The translations under genes and the position numbers were made by a program. The notes beneath the pieces were generated by a model that worked only from the letters and a program-made list of their open reading frames with translations, was not told the DNA's origin and made no database searches. From positions 1 through 64,000 of the forward strand of contig DXKH01000055.1 of NCBI GenBank assembly GCA_019415335.1: a stretch of DNA of 64,000 bases. The letters run 5' to 3'. Of this stretch, positions 8,020-17,095 are shown one piece after another (the first letter of the stretch is position 1; each line of letters begins with the position of its first letter). This DNA comes from Citrobacter sp. (GTDB lineage: Bacteria; Pseudomonadota; Gammaproteobacteria; Enterobacterales; Enterobacteriaceae).

Positions 8020-8120
8020 GCATCGGCGATGTGTGAACGTCTCGGCCAATTGCTGGCGTTTGTAAGGTGTTAACAGTGGGCGTTAGCTTATCTCTTCTTT
8101 GTTTTCTGATACCGCTTGAA

Positions 8121-8160
8121 AAGAGGGGCGCCAGTGAATCGACAACGCGATCCACTGGCG
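8121..8160 (-). terminator. Intrinsic terminator of the yjhIHGF operon
   Basis: CGCCAGTG (8129-8136) pairs with CACTGGCG (8153-8160). Read on the minus strand, the hairpin is followed by CCCCTCTTTTC. It lies just beyond the permease stop at 8170. Confidence 0.6.
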
Positions 8161-8169
8161 AGAGGGGAA

Positions 8170-9519
8170 TTAAAGAACCATGCTGGCGAGCAGAATAAAT
8201 ATCAGGCCGCAAATGGATAACAGCGTTGACATCAGCGTCCAGGACAACAGCGTCTCTTTGGTGGTCAGGCCGAAGAAGTCTTTAATCATCCAGAAGCTGG
8301 CATCGTTGACGTGGGAGCAGATACAGGAACCCGCCCCGGTGGCCAGCGTAATCAACGCCAGGTTGGTGTTGGGATGTACCGCCAGCAGCGGGATAACCAG
8401 TCCGGCAGTCGAGATCGCTGCAACGGTGGCGGAACCCAGACAAATACGCAGGAACGCGGCAACGCCCCAGGCCATCAGGATCGGATTAATATCCATGCCT
8501 GAGACCAGGGTGGAAATGTACTGACCCACGCCAGAATCGATGAGAACCTGCTTGAATGCGCCGCCACCGCCGATAATCAGCAGCAGCCCGGCAATACCCG
8601 CAATGGCTTTCCCGCAGGAATCCATCAATTCAGGGATCGTCTTTCCGCGGCCCAGACCCATGGTATAAATCGCGAACAGCAGTGAAATCAGCATCGCAAT
8701 CGTCGAGTTGCCTAAGAACAGAACTATGTTATAGAACGTGCCTGAATCCGCGGCGTTTTTGGCATGGGTCATCTGGATAATGGTCACTACCGCCATCAGG
8801 ATCACCGGCAGCATCGCCGTGAGAAAGCTGATGCCAAAGCCAGGCATTTCGTTTTCGCTGAACCGGCGCGTCGCGCCGAGGGAGGCAATATTCCCTTCTT
8901 TTTTAAACGCGTCAGGAATAATCCGCTGACAAAATTTATTCAACACCGGTCCGCAAAGAATAAACGTTGGAATACCGACAATGATGCCATAGATCAATAC
9001 CAGTCCCACATCCGCGCCATATTCACGGGCAATAACGGTCGGGCCTGGGTGCGGGGGTAAAAATCCATGTGCGACCAGTAAACCGGACAGCATCGGCACA
9101 CACATAAACATCGGCGATATTTTTGCTTCACGGGCAATGGCGAATAAAATAGGCACCAGAAGAATTAAGCCGACTTCGAAAAAAAGTGCGATACCGACGA
9201 TAAAGGCTGAACAGACCACCGCCCAGTCAAGTCGCTTTTTACCGAAATAATTCAGCATGGTCAGCGCGATTCGCTGCGCGCCCCCCGCGTCGGCCAGTAA
9301 ACGACCGAGCATCACGCCAAAGCCGAAGATCAGACCAATATGGCCCAGCGTACCGCCAAGGCCGGATTCGACTGACGTAACGACTTTATTCAGATCCATT
9401 CCGCTGGCAATGGCGACAGCAATCGAGACAATAATTAAGGAAACAAACGTATTGAGTTTAATTTTAATGGTTAAAAGCAGGAGTAAAGCAATCCCTGCCA
9501 CAACGATAATTAGTGGCAT
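8170..9519 (-). CDS. yjhF: GntP-family sugar-acid permease (YjhF type)
   Basis: 449 residues, the usual length of the gluconate/H+ symporter family, with about 12-14 hydrophobic segments throughout. Family signatures include [28 protein letters not shown] near the N-terminus, [20 protein letters not shown] in the middle and [25 protein letters not shown] near the C-terminus. By recall it is very close to E. coli YjhF. It is last in a minus-strand operon after the dehydratase, from which a 13-bp hairpin separates it. The likely job is uptake of the sugar acid (pentonate such as xylonate, inferred from YjhG/YjhH) consumed by the upstream enzymes. Confidence 0.9.
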   Translation of the reverse strand: MPLIIVVAGIALLLLLTIKIKLNTFVSLIIVSIAVAIASGMDLNKVVTSVESGLGGTLGHIGLIFGFGVMLGRLLADAGGAQRIALTMLNYFGKKRLDWAVVCSAFIVGIALFFEVGLILLVPILFAIAREAKISPMFMCVPMLSGLLVAHGFLPPHPGPTVIAREYGADVGLVLIYGIIVGIPTFILCGPVLNKFCQRIIPDAFKKEGNIASLGATRRFSENEMPGFGISFLTAMLPVILMAVVTIIQMTHAKNAADSGTFYNIVLFLGNSTIAMLISLLFAIYTMGLGRGKTIPELMDSCGKAIAGIAGLLLIIGGGGAFKQVLIDSGVGQYISTLVSGMDINPILMAWGVAAFLRICLGSATVAAISTAGLVIPLLAVHPNTNLALITLATGAGSCICSHVNDASFWMIKDFFGLTTKETLLSWTLMSTLLSICGLIFILLASMVL

Positions 9520-9554
9520 AACGTCCTCTCATTGTAGGGTAGCGACCGGTCATC

Positions 9555-9592
9555 GTCCGGCTACGCAACGTATTAATAATGCGTAGCCGGAC
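9555..9592 (-). repeat. Intercistronic 13-bp inverted repeat between yjhG and yjhF
   Basis: GTCCGGCTACGCA (9555-9567) and TGCGTAGCCGGAC (9580-9592) pair perfectly around a 12-nt AT-rich loop. It sits between the dehydratase stop (9614) and the permease start (9519). No T-run follows, so it may stabilise the upstream message or lower permease expression rather than stop transcription fully. Confidence 0.65.
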
Positions 9593-9613
9593 TATTCAGC
9601 AGTCTGGATATTT

Positions 9614-11593
9614 TTATTTTTGCTTTAGGTTGGTATTAATATAATCGCTCAGGGCTGCGCCGATTTTATTCACATCATAAATACAGCCCGTCCATGTTCC
9701 GCCGCTCACGGCCTGAAGCATCGCCCAAAGCCGGGTGTCGTCTGGCAGTTCAGGATCAGGAAGTAAATCCTGATGACTGGGTCTGGCATTTAATCGTGCG
9801 GTAGCCTCCTCACGTGAAGGTAATGTGTCATCGTTACGGGTTCCGAGGAAATTGACTTCGCCCTGAAGTTCGCGGCAATCAATTCTGATTTCAATAATAT
9901 CCCCGGTGCGTAATTTACTGATTGGCCCCCCGGCGAGGGCTTCCGGCCCCACATGACCGATGCACGCGCCAGTGGAAACGCCCGAAAAACGTGCATCCGT
10001 GATCAGTGAAACATGCTTACCATAAGACAGATGTTTCAGGGCGCTGGTGACCTGGTAAGTTTCTTCCATTCCGGTACCGGAAGGGCCAACGCCGATGATG
10101 ACCAGAATATCGCCCGCTTTAATCTTGTCGTGCTTGATGTCGTAAATCGCGGTTTTCTCAGACAGATAAACCTTTGCCACTCCTTTATGGTAATAGATGC
10201 CCTGATCATCAATCACCGAAGGGTCGATAGCGGTGGACTTGATCACCGATCCTTCCGGGGCAATATTGCCCACCGGGAAGGTGATCGTTGAGGTCAGGCC
10301 GCGCTCTTTCGCCTGTTGCGGTGACATGATCACCTCGTCGGCATCGATCTGTTCCTGGTCGCGCAGAAGCTGTTTGAACCGCTGCCGCCGTTCGGAGTGT
10401 TCCCACCAGTCGAGGTTCTCCTTCAGTGTGCTGCCGGTTACGGTCATCACGTCTTCATGCAGCAATCCAAGACGGCGAAGATGCAGCATCACTTCCGGCA
10501 CACCGCCTGCCATAAATGCATTCACTGTTGGGTGATAAACCGGGCCATTGGGAAGTACACTCACCAGCCGGGGTACCCGCTTGTTGATGCGGATCCAGTC
10601 GTCAACGGTCGGGACATGGCAGCCTGCCTGATGGGCAATCGCCGGGATGTGCAGCAGCAGGTTTGTTGAACCGCCGAACGCCGCATGAACCGTCATCGCA
10701 TTCTCAATCGCTTTGTCGGTGAGGATTTCCCGGGTGGTGATGCCTTGTTTACACAAGTTCAACGCCGCCCTCGCGGAGGCTCTGGCAATCTCCTGCCACA
10801 CCGGCTCACCAGAAGGGGCCAGCGCAGAGTGCGGAATTGCCAGCCCCAGTCCTTCGGCCACCACCTGTGATGTTCCTGCGGTGCCCAGAAATTGACAGCC
10901 GCCGCCGGAGGAAGCACAGGCCTTACAGCCAGCACGGCGGGCGTCCTGTAGAGATAACTCGCCATTGGCGAAGCGTGCGCCGATGGTCTGCACTTTGCCG
11001 TTATCTTCCCCATCTTTCGCGGGCAGCGTCGCGCCACCGGGTACCAGCACTGTCGCTTTGTCATGCTGCGCGGCAAGGGCCATCATGGTTGCCGGGAGTC
11101 CCTTGTCACAGCTCGCCACGCCAATCACGGCTTTCGCATCGGGCAGGGAGCGGATCAGGCGGCGCATCACCATTGAGGCGTCATTACGGTACGGCAGCGA
11201 ATCAAACATGCCCGTCGTGCCCTGAGTCCGTCCGTCGCACGGATCGGAAACATACACGGCATAGGGTAGGGCGTGGTTCGCTTTGATCACCTCCGCGGCC
11301 GCTTTCATCTGGATATCCAGCTCGTAGTGACCCTGATGCAGCGCCAGCGCGACGGGCTTACCGTCAGCCCCGCGTAACCCTCCCAGCGTGCTGAGCAGTA
11401 AAATGCCGTCGCGATCCAGTTCGTCTGGAGACCAGCCCATTCCGGCATTCATGGTCATCCCGAACAGGTCCCCGCTCGGGCGGTTGATGAGCATCTCCGC
11501 CGTCAGCGGCAGTTCACCGTCAGGGCCATCGGCGTGCGTTCTGACGGTGTAGATATCGTGACTCTCGTCAGCAAAAATAGAGCGAACAGACAT
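9614..11593 (-). CDS. yjhG: Sugar-acid dehydratase of the IlvD/Edd family (YjhG/YagF type)
   Basis: 659 residues from the ATG at 11593, which follows GAGGAGA; a longer in-frame start would run back into the aldolase gene. Iron-sulfur and active-site motifs of the family are present: SDPCDGRTQGTTGM, GVASCDKGLPATMM and SGGGCQFLGTAGTSQ, each with a conserved Cys. The C-terminal half has LITDARFSGVSTGACIGHVGPEA, the dehydratase signature 2. By recall it matches E. coli YjhG, a D-xylonate dehydratase, over its whole length. It would dehydrate a pentonate or related acid to the 2-keto-3-deoxy acid, which the adjacent YjhH aldolase cleaves. Cytoplasmic. Confidence 0.93.
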   Translation of the reverse strand: MSVRSIFADESHDIYTVRTHADGPDGELPLTAEMLINRPSGDLFGMTMNAGMGWSPDELDRDGILLLSTLGGLRGADGKPVALALHQGHYELDIQMKAAAEVIKANHALPYAVYVSDPCDGRTQGTTGMFDSLPYRNDASMVMRRLIRSLPDAKAVIGVASCDKGLPATMMALAAQHDKATVLVPGGATLPAKDGEDNGKVQTIGARFANGELSLQDARRAGCKACASSGGGCQFLGTAGTSQVVAEGLGLAIPHSALAPSGEPVWQEIARASARAALNLCKQGITTREILTDKAIENAMTVHAAFGGSTNLLLHIPAIAHQAGCHVPTVDDWIRINKRVPRLVSVLPNGPVYHPTVNAFMAGGVPEVMLHLRRLGLLHEDVMTVTGSTLKENLDWWEHSERRQRFKQLLRDQEQIDADEVIMSPQQAKERGLTSTITFPVGNIAPEGSVIKSTAIDPSVIDDQGIYYHKGVAKVYLSEKTAIYDIKHDKIKAGDILVIIGVGPSGTGMEETYQVTSALKHLSYGKHVSLITDARFSGVSTGACIGHVGPEALAGGPISKLRTGDIIEIRIDCRELQGEVNFLGTRNDDTLPSREEATARLNARPSHQDLLPDPELPDDTRLWAMLQAVSGGTWTGCIYDVNKIGAALSDYINTNLKQK

Positions 11594-11603
11594 GATCTTC
11601 TCC

Positions 11604-12509
11604 TCAGACCGATAAAATGCCCTGCGCGACAAGCAGCGCATGAACTTTTTCTTTGGCTTCTTCTGACACGTCAAGAATGGGTGGCAAGCAATACGTCTCT
11701 ACTGGCAACCCCACGCATTGCATGCTGTATTTGATCAGTGAGACAAACGGCGTCTCCAGCGCGTAAATCGCCGGCAGTTGCAGTAGCTTTTGATTCAGGG
11801 CAGTGGCGGTTGCCAGATCGCCTTCGCGCCAGGCGCGGTAGATACCGACAGAGAGTTCCGGAGCAAAGTTCGCGCTGGCGGATATCGCGCCATCGCCGCC
11901 CAGCAGCAGGGTGTTGAGTAAATGGTCATCGAAGCCGCAGAAGACCGAAAATGACGGGCGCACTGACTTGACGGTGTTGATCATCGTGCGCAGGTGGCCG
12001 ACGCTGTCGATGGTGTCTTTGATCCCGACGATGTTCTCATTTTGCAGCGCCAGACGTTTCACGGTCTCCGGGGTTAAGTCCTGGCCGGTCAGATCCGGAA
12101 AGTTGTACAGGATCACCGGCAGCGTGACGCTGCGGGCGATCTGCTGGTAATAATCATCAAGATTGCGCGGCGCAACCTTCCAGTAGTAGGGGTTGATGGC
12201 GACGACGCCGTCAGCGCCGCAGGCCTGGGCATGCTGCGCCAGTTTGACCGCTTCATCAGTAGAAGGCGAACCGACGCCAATCAAAACCGGAACCCGCCCG
12301 CCGACAACGGCGACGGCTTCTTCGGCGAATGCCATTCGCTGGGCGGTATTCATCTGGCTAAATTCACCCCCGGTGCCAAGGTAAAACAGCCCATCGACGC
12401 CCTTATTGATCAGGAAGTCGGCAACCTGACGCATTGCTGTTTTATCAATGGTTCCGTCACGATGAAACGTACTGGATACCGGTGGAATAATACCGCTGAA
12501 TTTTCTCAT
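11604..12509 (-). CDS. yjhH: 2-keto-3-deoxy-pentonate aldolase, DapA family (YjhH)
   Basis: 301 residues from the ATG at 12509, behind CTGAGG, the length of E. coli YjhH. It is a dihydrodipicolinate synthase/N-acetylneuraminate lyase superfamily barrel: GTGGEFSQM (phosphate-like binding GTGGE), YNFPDLTGQDL (catalytic Tyr) and NIVGIKDT (Schiff-base Lys). YjhH cleaves 2-keto-3-deoxy-D-xylonate to pyruvate and glycolaldehyde in E. coli; the same is expected here. Its start is 4 bp after the stop of the regulator gene, so its ribosome-binding site lies at the end of yjhI. Confidence 0.92.
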   Translation of the reverse strand: MRKFSGIIPPVSSTFHRDGTIDKTAMRQVADFLINKGVDGLFYLGTGGEFSQMNTAQRMAFAEEAVAVVGGRVPVLIGVGSPSTDEAVKLAQHAQACGADGVVAINPYYWKVAPRNLDDYYQQIARSVTLPVILYNFPDLTGQDLTPETVKRLALQNENIVGIKDTIDSVGHLRTMINTVKSVRPSFSVFCGFDDHLLNTLLLGGDGAISASANFAPELSVGIYRAWREGDLATATALNQKLLQLPAIYALETPFVSLIKYSMQCVGLPVETYCLPPILDVSEEAKEKVHALLVAQGILSV

Positions 12510-12513
12510 TACC

Positions 12514-13302
12514 TCAGTTTCCTTTTCGTAAATACTCATTTTCGTTTCTGTATCCCAGCCCATATGATATTTGCCCGGCGCATTTGCGGAGCAATTCCAG
12601 ATAACCGTCGATCTTATTTCCTGAATAAACCACCGGATCGCCCGAAAGCGAGATCGCATAGTTAACCCGGTTATACATATTGAATACCGGCATACTTAAA
12701 CATACCGCACCATAGGTCGATTCTTCGTTGTCTATGGCCCATCCCCGAAGTCGCGTCTTTTGCAACTCTTCCAGAAATAACTTTTTATCGGTAAATGTAT
12801 TGCGTGTGTGTGGCGTCAACGTGAGCGCGTCTAAAAAATAATCCAGTTCTTCCCGTGTTTTCCAGGCTAATAGCGCCTTACCCAATGCGGTGATATGTAA
12901 TTCCAGTTTTTTACCAATCCAGCTTTTGCTCGTTGGCACTGAGTCCGGGCTTTCAACCTTGTCGAGATAGATAGCAGAATAGCGCTCCATCGCCCCCAGG
13001 TGACAGACCAGTCCGCTTTTCAGCGACAGTTCCTGCATGGGCCGTTTCGTCACTTCAAAGATATTTTGGCGGTGCAACGCCTGGCACCCCAGTTCGTAGT
13101 TTTTTATTCCCAGCGAATAATGGCCATTTTTGTTTTTAATTAAGAAGCCGCACTCCACCATCACATTTAATAAATTAAGCAGGCTGCTTTTGGGATACTG
13201 AAATTCTTTTAATAATTCCATATAACTCGCCACGCCTACCCATGCGATGTGGGTTAATATTTTTTCGGCACGGACTAATGAATTACACCCTTTGCGAACC
13301 AT
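12514..13302 (-). CDS. yjhI: IclR-family regulator (YjhI)
   Basis: 262 residues. The N-terminal winged HTH spans about 8-70 ([35 protein letters not shown]). The effector domain from about 85 has [11 protein letters not shown] and [11 protein letters not shown], typical of IclR proteins. The start ATG at 13302 follows GAGGG. It is the first gene of the operon with the aldolase, dehydratase and permease, and so probably controls them. It reads as E. coli YjhI. In K-12 this gene set lies in the KpLE2 phage-like element; no phage genes are visible here. Confidence 0.9.
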   Translation of the reverse strand: MVRKGCNSLVRAEKILTHIAWVGVASYMELLKEFQYPKSSLLNLLNVMVECGFLIKNKNGHYSLGIKNYELGCQALHRQNIFEVTKRPMQELSLKSGLVCHLGAMERYSAIYLDKVESPDSVPTSKSWIGKKLELHITALGKALLAWKTREELDYFLDALTLTPHTRNTFTDKKLFLEELQKTRLRGWAIDNEESTYGAVCLSMPVFNMYNRVNYAISLSGDPVVYSGNKIDGYLELLRKCAGQISYGLGYRNENEYLRKGN

Positions 13303-13540
13303 CGTGGAACCCTCTTGCTGGTAGAATAAATGTTATCGGCATTGCTGAGATGAAAATACACGTTGTTCAACATGCTGAACCGTAATGCGGTGAGTAAATG
13401 TGATCCTGTACTCAGTTTGAATAGCAAAATCATCGTGCTGATATTTGGCTGAATGTGAATGTATTGAAAATGAGAGGACTGCCCCTCGTCGTGGCATGGT
13501 AGAGTGTGAATTGTTCAAAGCATGATTCGAGGTTTGCACT

Positions 13541-14332
13541 ATGCAACAAATTGATTTTTACATGATTGATGCCTTTAGCACGACGACGTTTGGCGGCAAT
13601 GCCGCAGCAGTATGTCCGTTAAGTGAATGGCTGCCTGATGAGACATTACTGAAAATGGCTAAACAACATAATCAGTCAGAAACGGCTTTTTTTGTTCCAA
13701 ATGAAAACGGCTTCGAGTTGCGCTGGTTTACCACTCAGGGAGAGATCAATCTGTGCGGGCACGCCACACTTGCGGCCGCTCACGTCATCTTTGAACATCT
13801 GAATTTTCCGGGTGAGACTCTCCATTTTGCTACCCGGTTTGTTGGTCCTCTGGCAGTCACGCGCAGTGGTGAATGGTTGACGCTGGATTTTCCAGCCTGG
13901 AAAACCGAGCCCGTCATGCCACCGCCCCTACTGCTGGACGCGCTGGGTATCACGGAATACAAAGACGTGCGCGTGGCGCGTGACTACATGGTAGTACTGG
14001 ATAACCCACAGCAGATTGACGCGCTGCGCCCGGATATCAATGCCATGATCCCACTGGGAAAAATGGTTTGTGTCACTGCACCAGGTGAAGGGAAATATGA
14101 TTTTGTCAGCCGCTTCTTCTGCCCTGGAGAAGCCGTAGCGGAAGACCCCGTGACCGGTTCAGCGCATAGCATGCTCATTCCGTACTGGGCGGAAAAACTG
14201 AACAAAACGGAGATGCTGGCGCATCAGGGGGCAGCGCGCCGTGGGGATTTACGCTGCCAGAATAGGGGCGAGCGTGTGCATATCGGCGGACAGGCAACCA
14301 CGTATCTGCTGGGTAAAGTGCTGTTACGCTAG
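13541..14332 (+). CDS. PhzF-family isomerase/epimerase-like protein
   Basis: 263 residues. Signature segments of the PhzF fold are present: FYMIDAFSTTTFGGNAAAVCPL at the N-terminus, QSETAFF with the conserved Glu, the LRWFTTQGEINLCGHATLAAAHVI motif, and EDPVTGSAHSMLIPYWA in the second half. Family members isomerise small acids (PhzF in phenazine synthesis; YddE in E. coli is of unknown role). No phenazine genes are nearby, so the substrate is unknown. It starts behind CGAGG, and its last 4 bp overlap the end of the convergent gene. Confidence 0.88.
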   Translation: MQQIDFYMIDAFSTTTFGGNAAAVCPLSEWLPDETLLKMAKQHNQSETAFFVPNENGFELRWFTTQGEINLCGHATLAAAHVIFEHLNFPGETLHFATRFVGPLAVTRSGEWLTLDFPAWKTEPVMPPPLLLDALGITEYKDVRVARDYMVVLDNPQQIDALRPDINAMIPLGKMVCVTAPGEGKYDFVSRFFCPGEAVAEDPVTGSAHSMLIPYWAEKLNKTEMLAHQGAARRGDLRCQNRGERVHIGGQATTYLLGKVLLR

Positions 14333-14850
14333 ACCTTCCTGGAGGCATGCAATCGGAGTACACCACCAGGTTGTCTCTCTCCCGGAAAATAACCGTGAAA
14401 GGCCAGCAGTCGGAGTAAATCCGATCGGGAAAGACATATTGAGGCGGTGTTGACCAGAGGATGAAATCCCAGTGGCTGCGTTGCAGAGACGGATGAGTCG
14501 ATGATTATCTGAATATCTCTTTTGCTGTTATGGGCGACGGAGAACGGCGTCACGCTGCCTGGTTCAACACCTAACGTATCCATCAACTCGACGGGTGACG
14601 CGAAAGACAGACGAGACTCTTCAAGCTGCAACGCTAGTCCGCGAAGATCTGCCTTGCGATTACCCTCAAGGATGTACAGGTAGAAGTGCGTGCCCGAGCT
14701 ATTTTTCAGTAACAGGTTTTTGAGCAACTGAGCCGGAAACGTCGCGGCGAAACTCAGATGATCGGCAACCGTTTTCACTTCAGGATGAGAGACATATTGA
14801 TAAGGTATACCCAGCTCGTTGAGCAATGTCAGAACCGCATTTTCATCCAT
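14329..14850 (-). CDS. YbaK/ProRS-associated-domain protein (PrdX-like trans-editing family)
   Basis: 173 residues. Motifs such as ELGIPYQYVSHPEVKTVAD, LLKNLLLKN and ADLRGLALQLEESRLSFASPVELMDTLGVEPGSVTPF belong to the prolyl-tRNA synthetase associated domain family (PrdX/ProXp). Related proteins deacylate mischarged tRNA(Pro); activity here is inferred. The Lys near residue 46 (LLKNLLLK) corresponds to the lysine used by these editing enzymes. The 3' end overlaps the PhzF-like gene by 4 bp. The ribosome-binding site is weak. Confidence 0.85.
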   Translation of the reverse strand: MDENAVLTLLNELGIPYQYVSHPEVKTVADHLSFAATFPAQLLKNLLLKNSSGTHFYLYILEGNRKADLRGLALQLEESRLSFASPVELMDTLGVEPGSVTPFSVAHNSKRDIQIIIDSSVSATQPLGFHPLVNTASICLSRSDLLRLLAFHGYFPGERQPGGVLRLHASRKV

Positions 14851-15131
14851 ATTATTTGATGCCTACAAAATCGGCGTTCAGTAATGAAAATATTCCCAGT
14901 GCCACCATCCACTTGACGTGCAAAGCAGTACGCTGAGACTAGCAAAACGGCGATCGTCGGGGATATGTGTTCAATCAATCTTCATAGTGGTATTGACCTG
15001 AACTCTTGATCTGAGGCGCTTAACGGCACGTCGCCTTTCTGTATGTTAATGAGACGACATGCAACCTGACGGCGAAGCCAGTAGGGGGCATAAAGTGAGT
15101 AATCCCTGTGGCATCACAACGAGGAGGGCGG

Positions 15132-15524
15132 ATGTTTTCATACATTATGCTGGGTACTAACGATCTGCCTCGCGCGATCGCTTTTTACGATCCATTAATG
15201 GAACTACTCTGGCACCCGAAGGCAGGTCGAAGTGAAGAGGGGGCATCATGGGGGACGTTCAGTGAAAACCACACCACCGGACTGTGCGTAGGTAAACCCT
15301 TTGATGGTCACGTTGCCAGCGTCGGTAATGGCACGATGGTGGCGCTGAATGCCCGTTCTATCGAACATATTCAGCAACTTCACGCGCTGGCGCTCAGCCT
15401 GGGTGGTACAGATGAAGGCGCACCGGGACACAGACCGCAATATGGACAAGGCTTTCATAGCGCCTATGTCAGAGATCCTGACGGCAACAAGCTGGCATTT
15501 GTCTATTACGCTAACGCGCTCTGA
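15132..15524 (+). CDS. Glyoxalase/VOC superfamily protein
   Basis: 130 residues from the ATG at 15132, directly behind a strong GAGGAGGG (15121-15128). The layout is the vicinal-oxygen-chelate fold: YIMLGTNDLPRAIAFYDPLME at the N-terminus, a central beta segment and HSAYVRDPDGNKLAFVYY at the C-terminus. These proteins bind a metal and act on small molecules or bind drugs; no specific substrate can be read. Confidence 0.85.
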   Translation: MFSYIMLGTNDLPRAIAFYDPLMELLWHPKAGRSEEGASWGTFSENHTTGLCVGKPFDGHVASVGNGTMVALNARSIEHIQQLHALALSLGGTDEGAPGHRPQYGQGFHSAYVRDPDGNKLAFVYYANAL

Positions 15525-15572
15525 ACGACAGCAGGGGGAGTTTGTGGTGAACACATTTTATTCAGGAAAGTG

Positions 15573-15606
15573 TTGACTTTGCTCTCGTGAACTAGTTAAC
15601 TGGTAC
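15573..15606 (+). promoter_or_regulatory. trp-type promoter with TrpR operator
   Basis: TTGACT (15573-15578) and TTAACT (15596-15601) are spaced by 17 bp, the same boxes and spacing as the E. coli trp promoter. Over the -10 lies GAACTAGTTAACTGGTAC (15589-15606), close to the TrpR operator palindrome centred on CTAGTTAACTAG. Repression by TrpR with tryptophan is expected. Confidence 0.8.
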
Positions 15607-15635
15607 AAAATTTTGAATCATACAGGTATCAGACC

Positions 15636-15686
15636 ATGACATTCTCAATGATGACTCAGCACAACTGGTGGCGCACTTCCCGTTAA
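15636..15686 (+). CDS. trpL: trp leader peptide
   Basis: A 16-residue ORF, MTFSMMTQHNWWRTSR, with tandem Trp codons at 15666-15671. An AGG lies upstream at normal distance. The tail WWRTS is the same as in the E. coli trp leader peptide, while the first part differs. Ribosome stalling at the Trp codons when tryptophan is scarce would favour the anti-terminator. It precedes a trpBA pair instead of trpE. Confidence 0.85.
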   Translation: MTFSMMTQHNWWRTSR

Positions 15687-15753
15687 CGGGCAGTATCGTC
15701 ACGTTTGCAGTTTGCACACCGATACCCGGCCCGCCATGAGCGGGCTTTTTTTT
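15675..15753 (+). promoter_or_regulatory. trp attenuator: alternative RNA hairpins and terminator
   Basis: The 1:2 pairing uses CCCGTTAACGGG (15679-15690) extended by ACT/AGT. The 2:3 anti-terminator pairs CGGGC (15687-15691) and GTATCG (15693-15698) with CGATAC (15720-15725) and GCCCG (15729-15733). The 3:4 terminator is GCCCGC (15729-15734)/GCGGGC (15740-15745) followed by eight T residues (15746-15753). All three mutually exclusive structures of classical trp attenuation are therefore present. Confidence 0.88.
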
Positions 15754-15822
15754 GCCCAAATTTTAGTCATACACGGAACGTCTTACCGCGTGAATGCAGC
15801 CAGAAAGTGCTGCGCAGTCACT

Positions 15823-15892
15823 GAATTCACTTCACATGCAGAGTCCAGACCAGGGAAATGGCCCGGTTATTCAGGCACTGCGCAGACATTAA
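15823..15892 (+). pseudogene. trpC: trpC 3'-end remnant
   Basis: Between the attenuator and trpB one frame reads FTSHAESRPGK (from 15826). The next frame reads PVIQALRRH and then TAA (15890-15892), just upstream of trpB. E. coli TrpC ends FNSAVESQPGIK...SVFQTLRAY, stop, also just before trpB. The match in two frames, with a frameshift between, indicates a decayed trpC tail. The comparison is from memory and covers only about 20 residues. Confidence 0.6.
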
Positions 15893-15901
15893 GGAGCCAT
15901 A

Positions 15902-17095
15902 ATGAGCACAATACTCAACCCTCGCTTCGGCGAATTCGGCGGTATGTATGTTCCACAAATCCTCATGCCCGCCTTGCTACAGCTTGAAGACGCCTTTGTT
16001 AACGCACAGAACGATCCGGCTTTTCAGGCCGAGTTTACTGACCTGCTGAAAAACTATGCAGGGCGCCCTACCGCGCTGACGCTGTGCCGCAATCTCACCC
16101 GGGGAACTCGCACGACGCTGTATCTCAAGCGTGAAGATCTGCTCCACGGCGGGGCGCACAAAACCAACCAGGTGTTAGGTCAGGCGTTGCTGGCAAAGCG
16201 AATGGGGAAGACCGAGATCATTGCTGAGACCGGAGCAGGGCAGCATGGCGTGGCATCCGCCCTTGCCAGTGCGCTGCTTGGCCTGAAATGCCGTATTTAC
16301 ATGGGGGCGAAGGATATAGAGCGTCAGTCGCCGAATGTCTTTCGTATGCGCCTGATGGGCGCGCAGGTGATCCCGGTGCACAGCGGTTCCGCAACCCTGA
16401 AAGATGCCTCTAACGAGGCGCTTCGCGACTGGTCCGGCAGCTATGAAACAGCGCATTTCATGTTGGGCACGGCGGCGGGTCCCCATCCATTCCCGACCAT
16501 CGTGCGTGAGTTCCAGCGCATGATAGGGGAAGAAACCCGGATACAGATTATGGAAAAAGAAGGCCGCCTGCCGGATGCGGTGATCGCCTGTGTGGGCGGG
16601 GGATCGAACGCGATTGGCATGTTTGCTGACTTTATTGATGAACCCCGTGTCGGGCTGATCGGCGTGGAGCCGGCAGGCCATGGTATTGAAACGGGCGAGC
16701 ATGGCGCACCGCTGAAGCACGGCCGCGTGGGTATCTATTTCGGTATGAAATCGCCGATGATGCAGACGGATGAGGGACAAATCATTGAGTCCTGTTCCAT
16801 TTCGGCGGGGCTGGATTTCCCCTCCGTCGGGCCACAGCATGCCTATCTGAACAGCATCGGGCGCGCCGACTATGTCTCTGTTACCGATGATGAAGCGCTG
16901 GAGGCCTTTAAGACGCTGAGTCGTGAAGAGGGCATTATTCCGGCCCTGGAGTCCTCTCACGCGCTGGCTCATGCCCTGAGAATGATGCGTGAAAACCCTG
17001 ATAAAGAGCAGTTGCTGGTGGTTAACCTCTCCGGTCGGGGAGACAAGGATATTTTTACCGTACACGATATTCTGCACGCACGAGGAGAAATGTGA
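15902..17095 (+). CDS. trpB: Tryptophan synthase beta chain
   Basis: 397 residues, the same length as E. coli TrpB. It is a PLP enzyme joining indole and serine. Lys87 in [10 protein letters not shown] binds PLP; the phosphate loop [13 protein letters not shown] and the C-terminal [11 protein letters not shown] are intact. The sequence is close to E. coli TrpB in the core, with scattered substitutions. AAGGAGCC precedes the ATG. The stop TGA overlaps the trpA ATG (TGATG), as in the classical operon. The pair stands alone: no trpE, trpD or intact trpC is adjacent, although trp leader control is kept. Whether a full trp operon exists elsewhere cannot be seen. Confidence 0.96.
   Translation: MSTILNPRFGEFGGMYVPQILMPALLQLEDAFVNAQNDPAFQAEFTDLLKNYAGRPTALTLCRNLTRGTRTTLYLKREDLLHGGAHKTNQVLGQALLAKRMGKTEIIAETGAGQHGVASALASALLGLKCRIYMGAKDIERQSPNVFRMRLMGAQVIPVHSGSATLKDASNEALRDWSGSYETAHFMLGTAAGPHPFPTIVREFQRMIGEETRIQIMEKEGRLPDAVIACVGGGSNAIGMFADFIDEPRVGLIGVEPAGHGIETGEHGAPLKHGRVGIYFGMKSPMMQTDEGQIIESCSISAGLDFPSVGPQHAYLNSIGRADYVSVTDDEALEAFKTLSREEGIIPALESSHALAHALRMMRENPDKEQLLVVNLSGRGDKDIFTVHDILHARGEM

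Noticed and set aside
15712..15987. 91-codon frame spanning the attenuator and start of trpB
   Set aside because: It begins inside the leader region, and its only protein-like part is explained by the trpC remnant.
16175..17077. 300-codon open frame antisense to trpB
   Set aside because: Shadow of trpB; composition is biased and there is no start signal.
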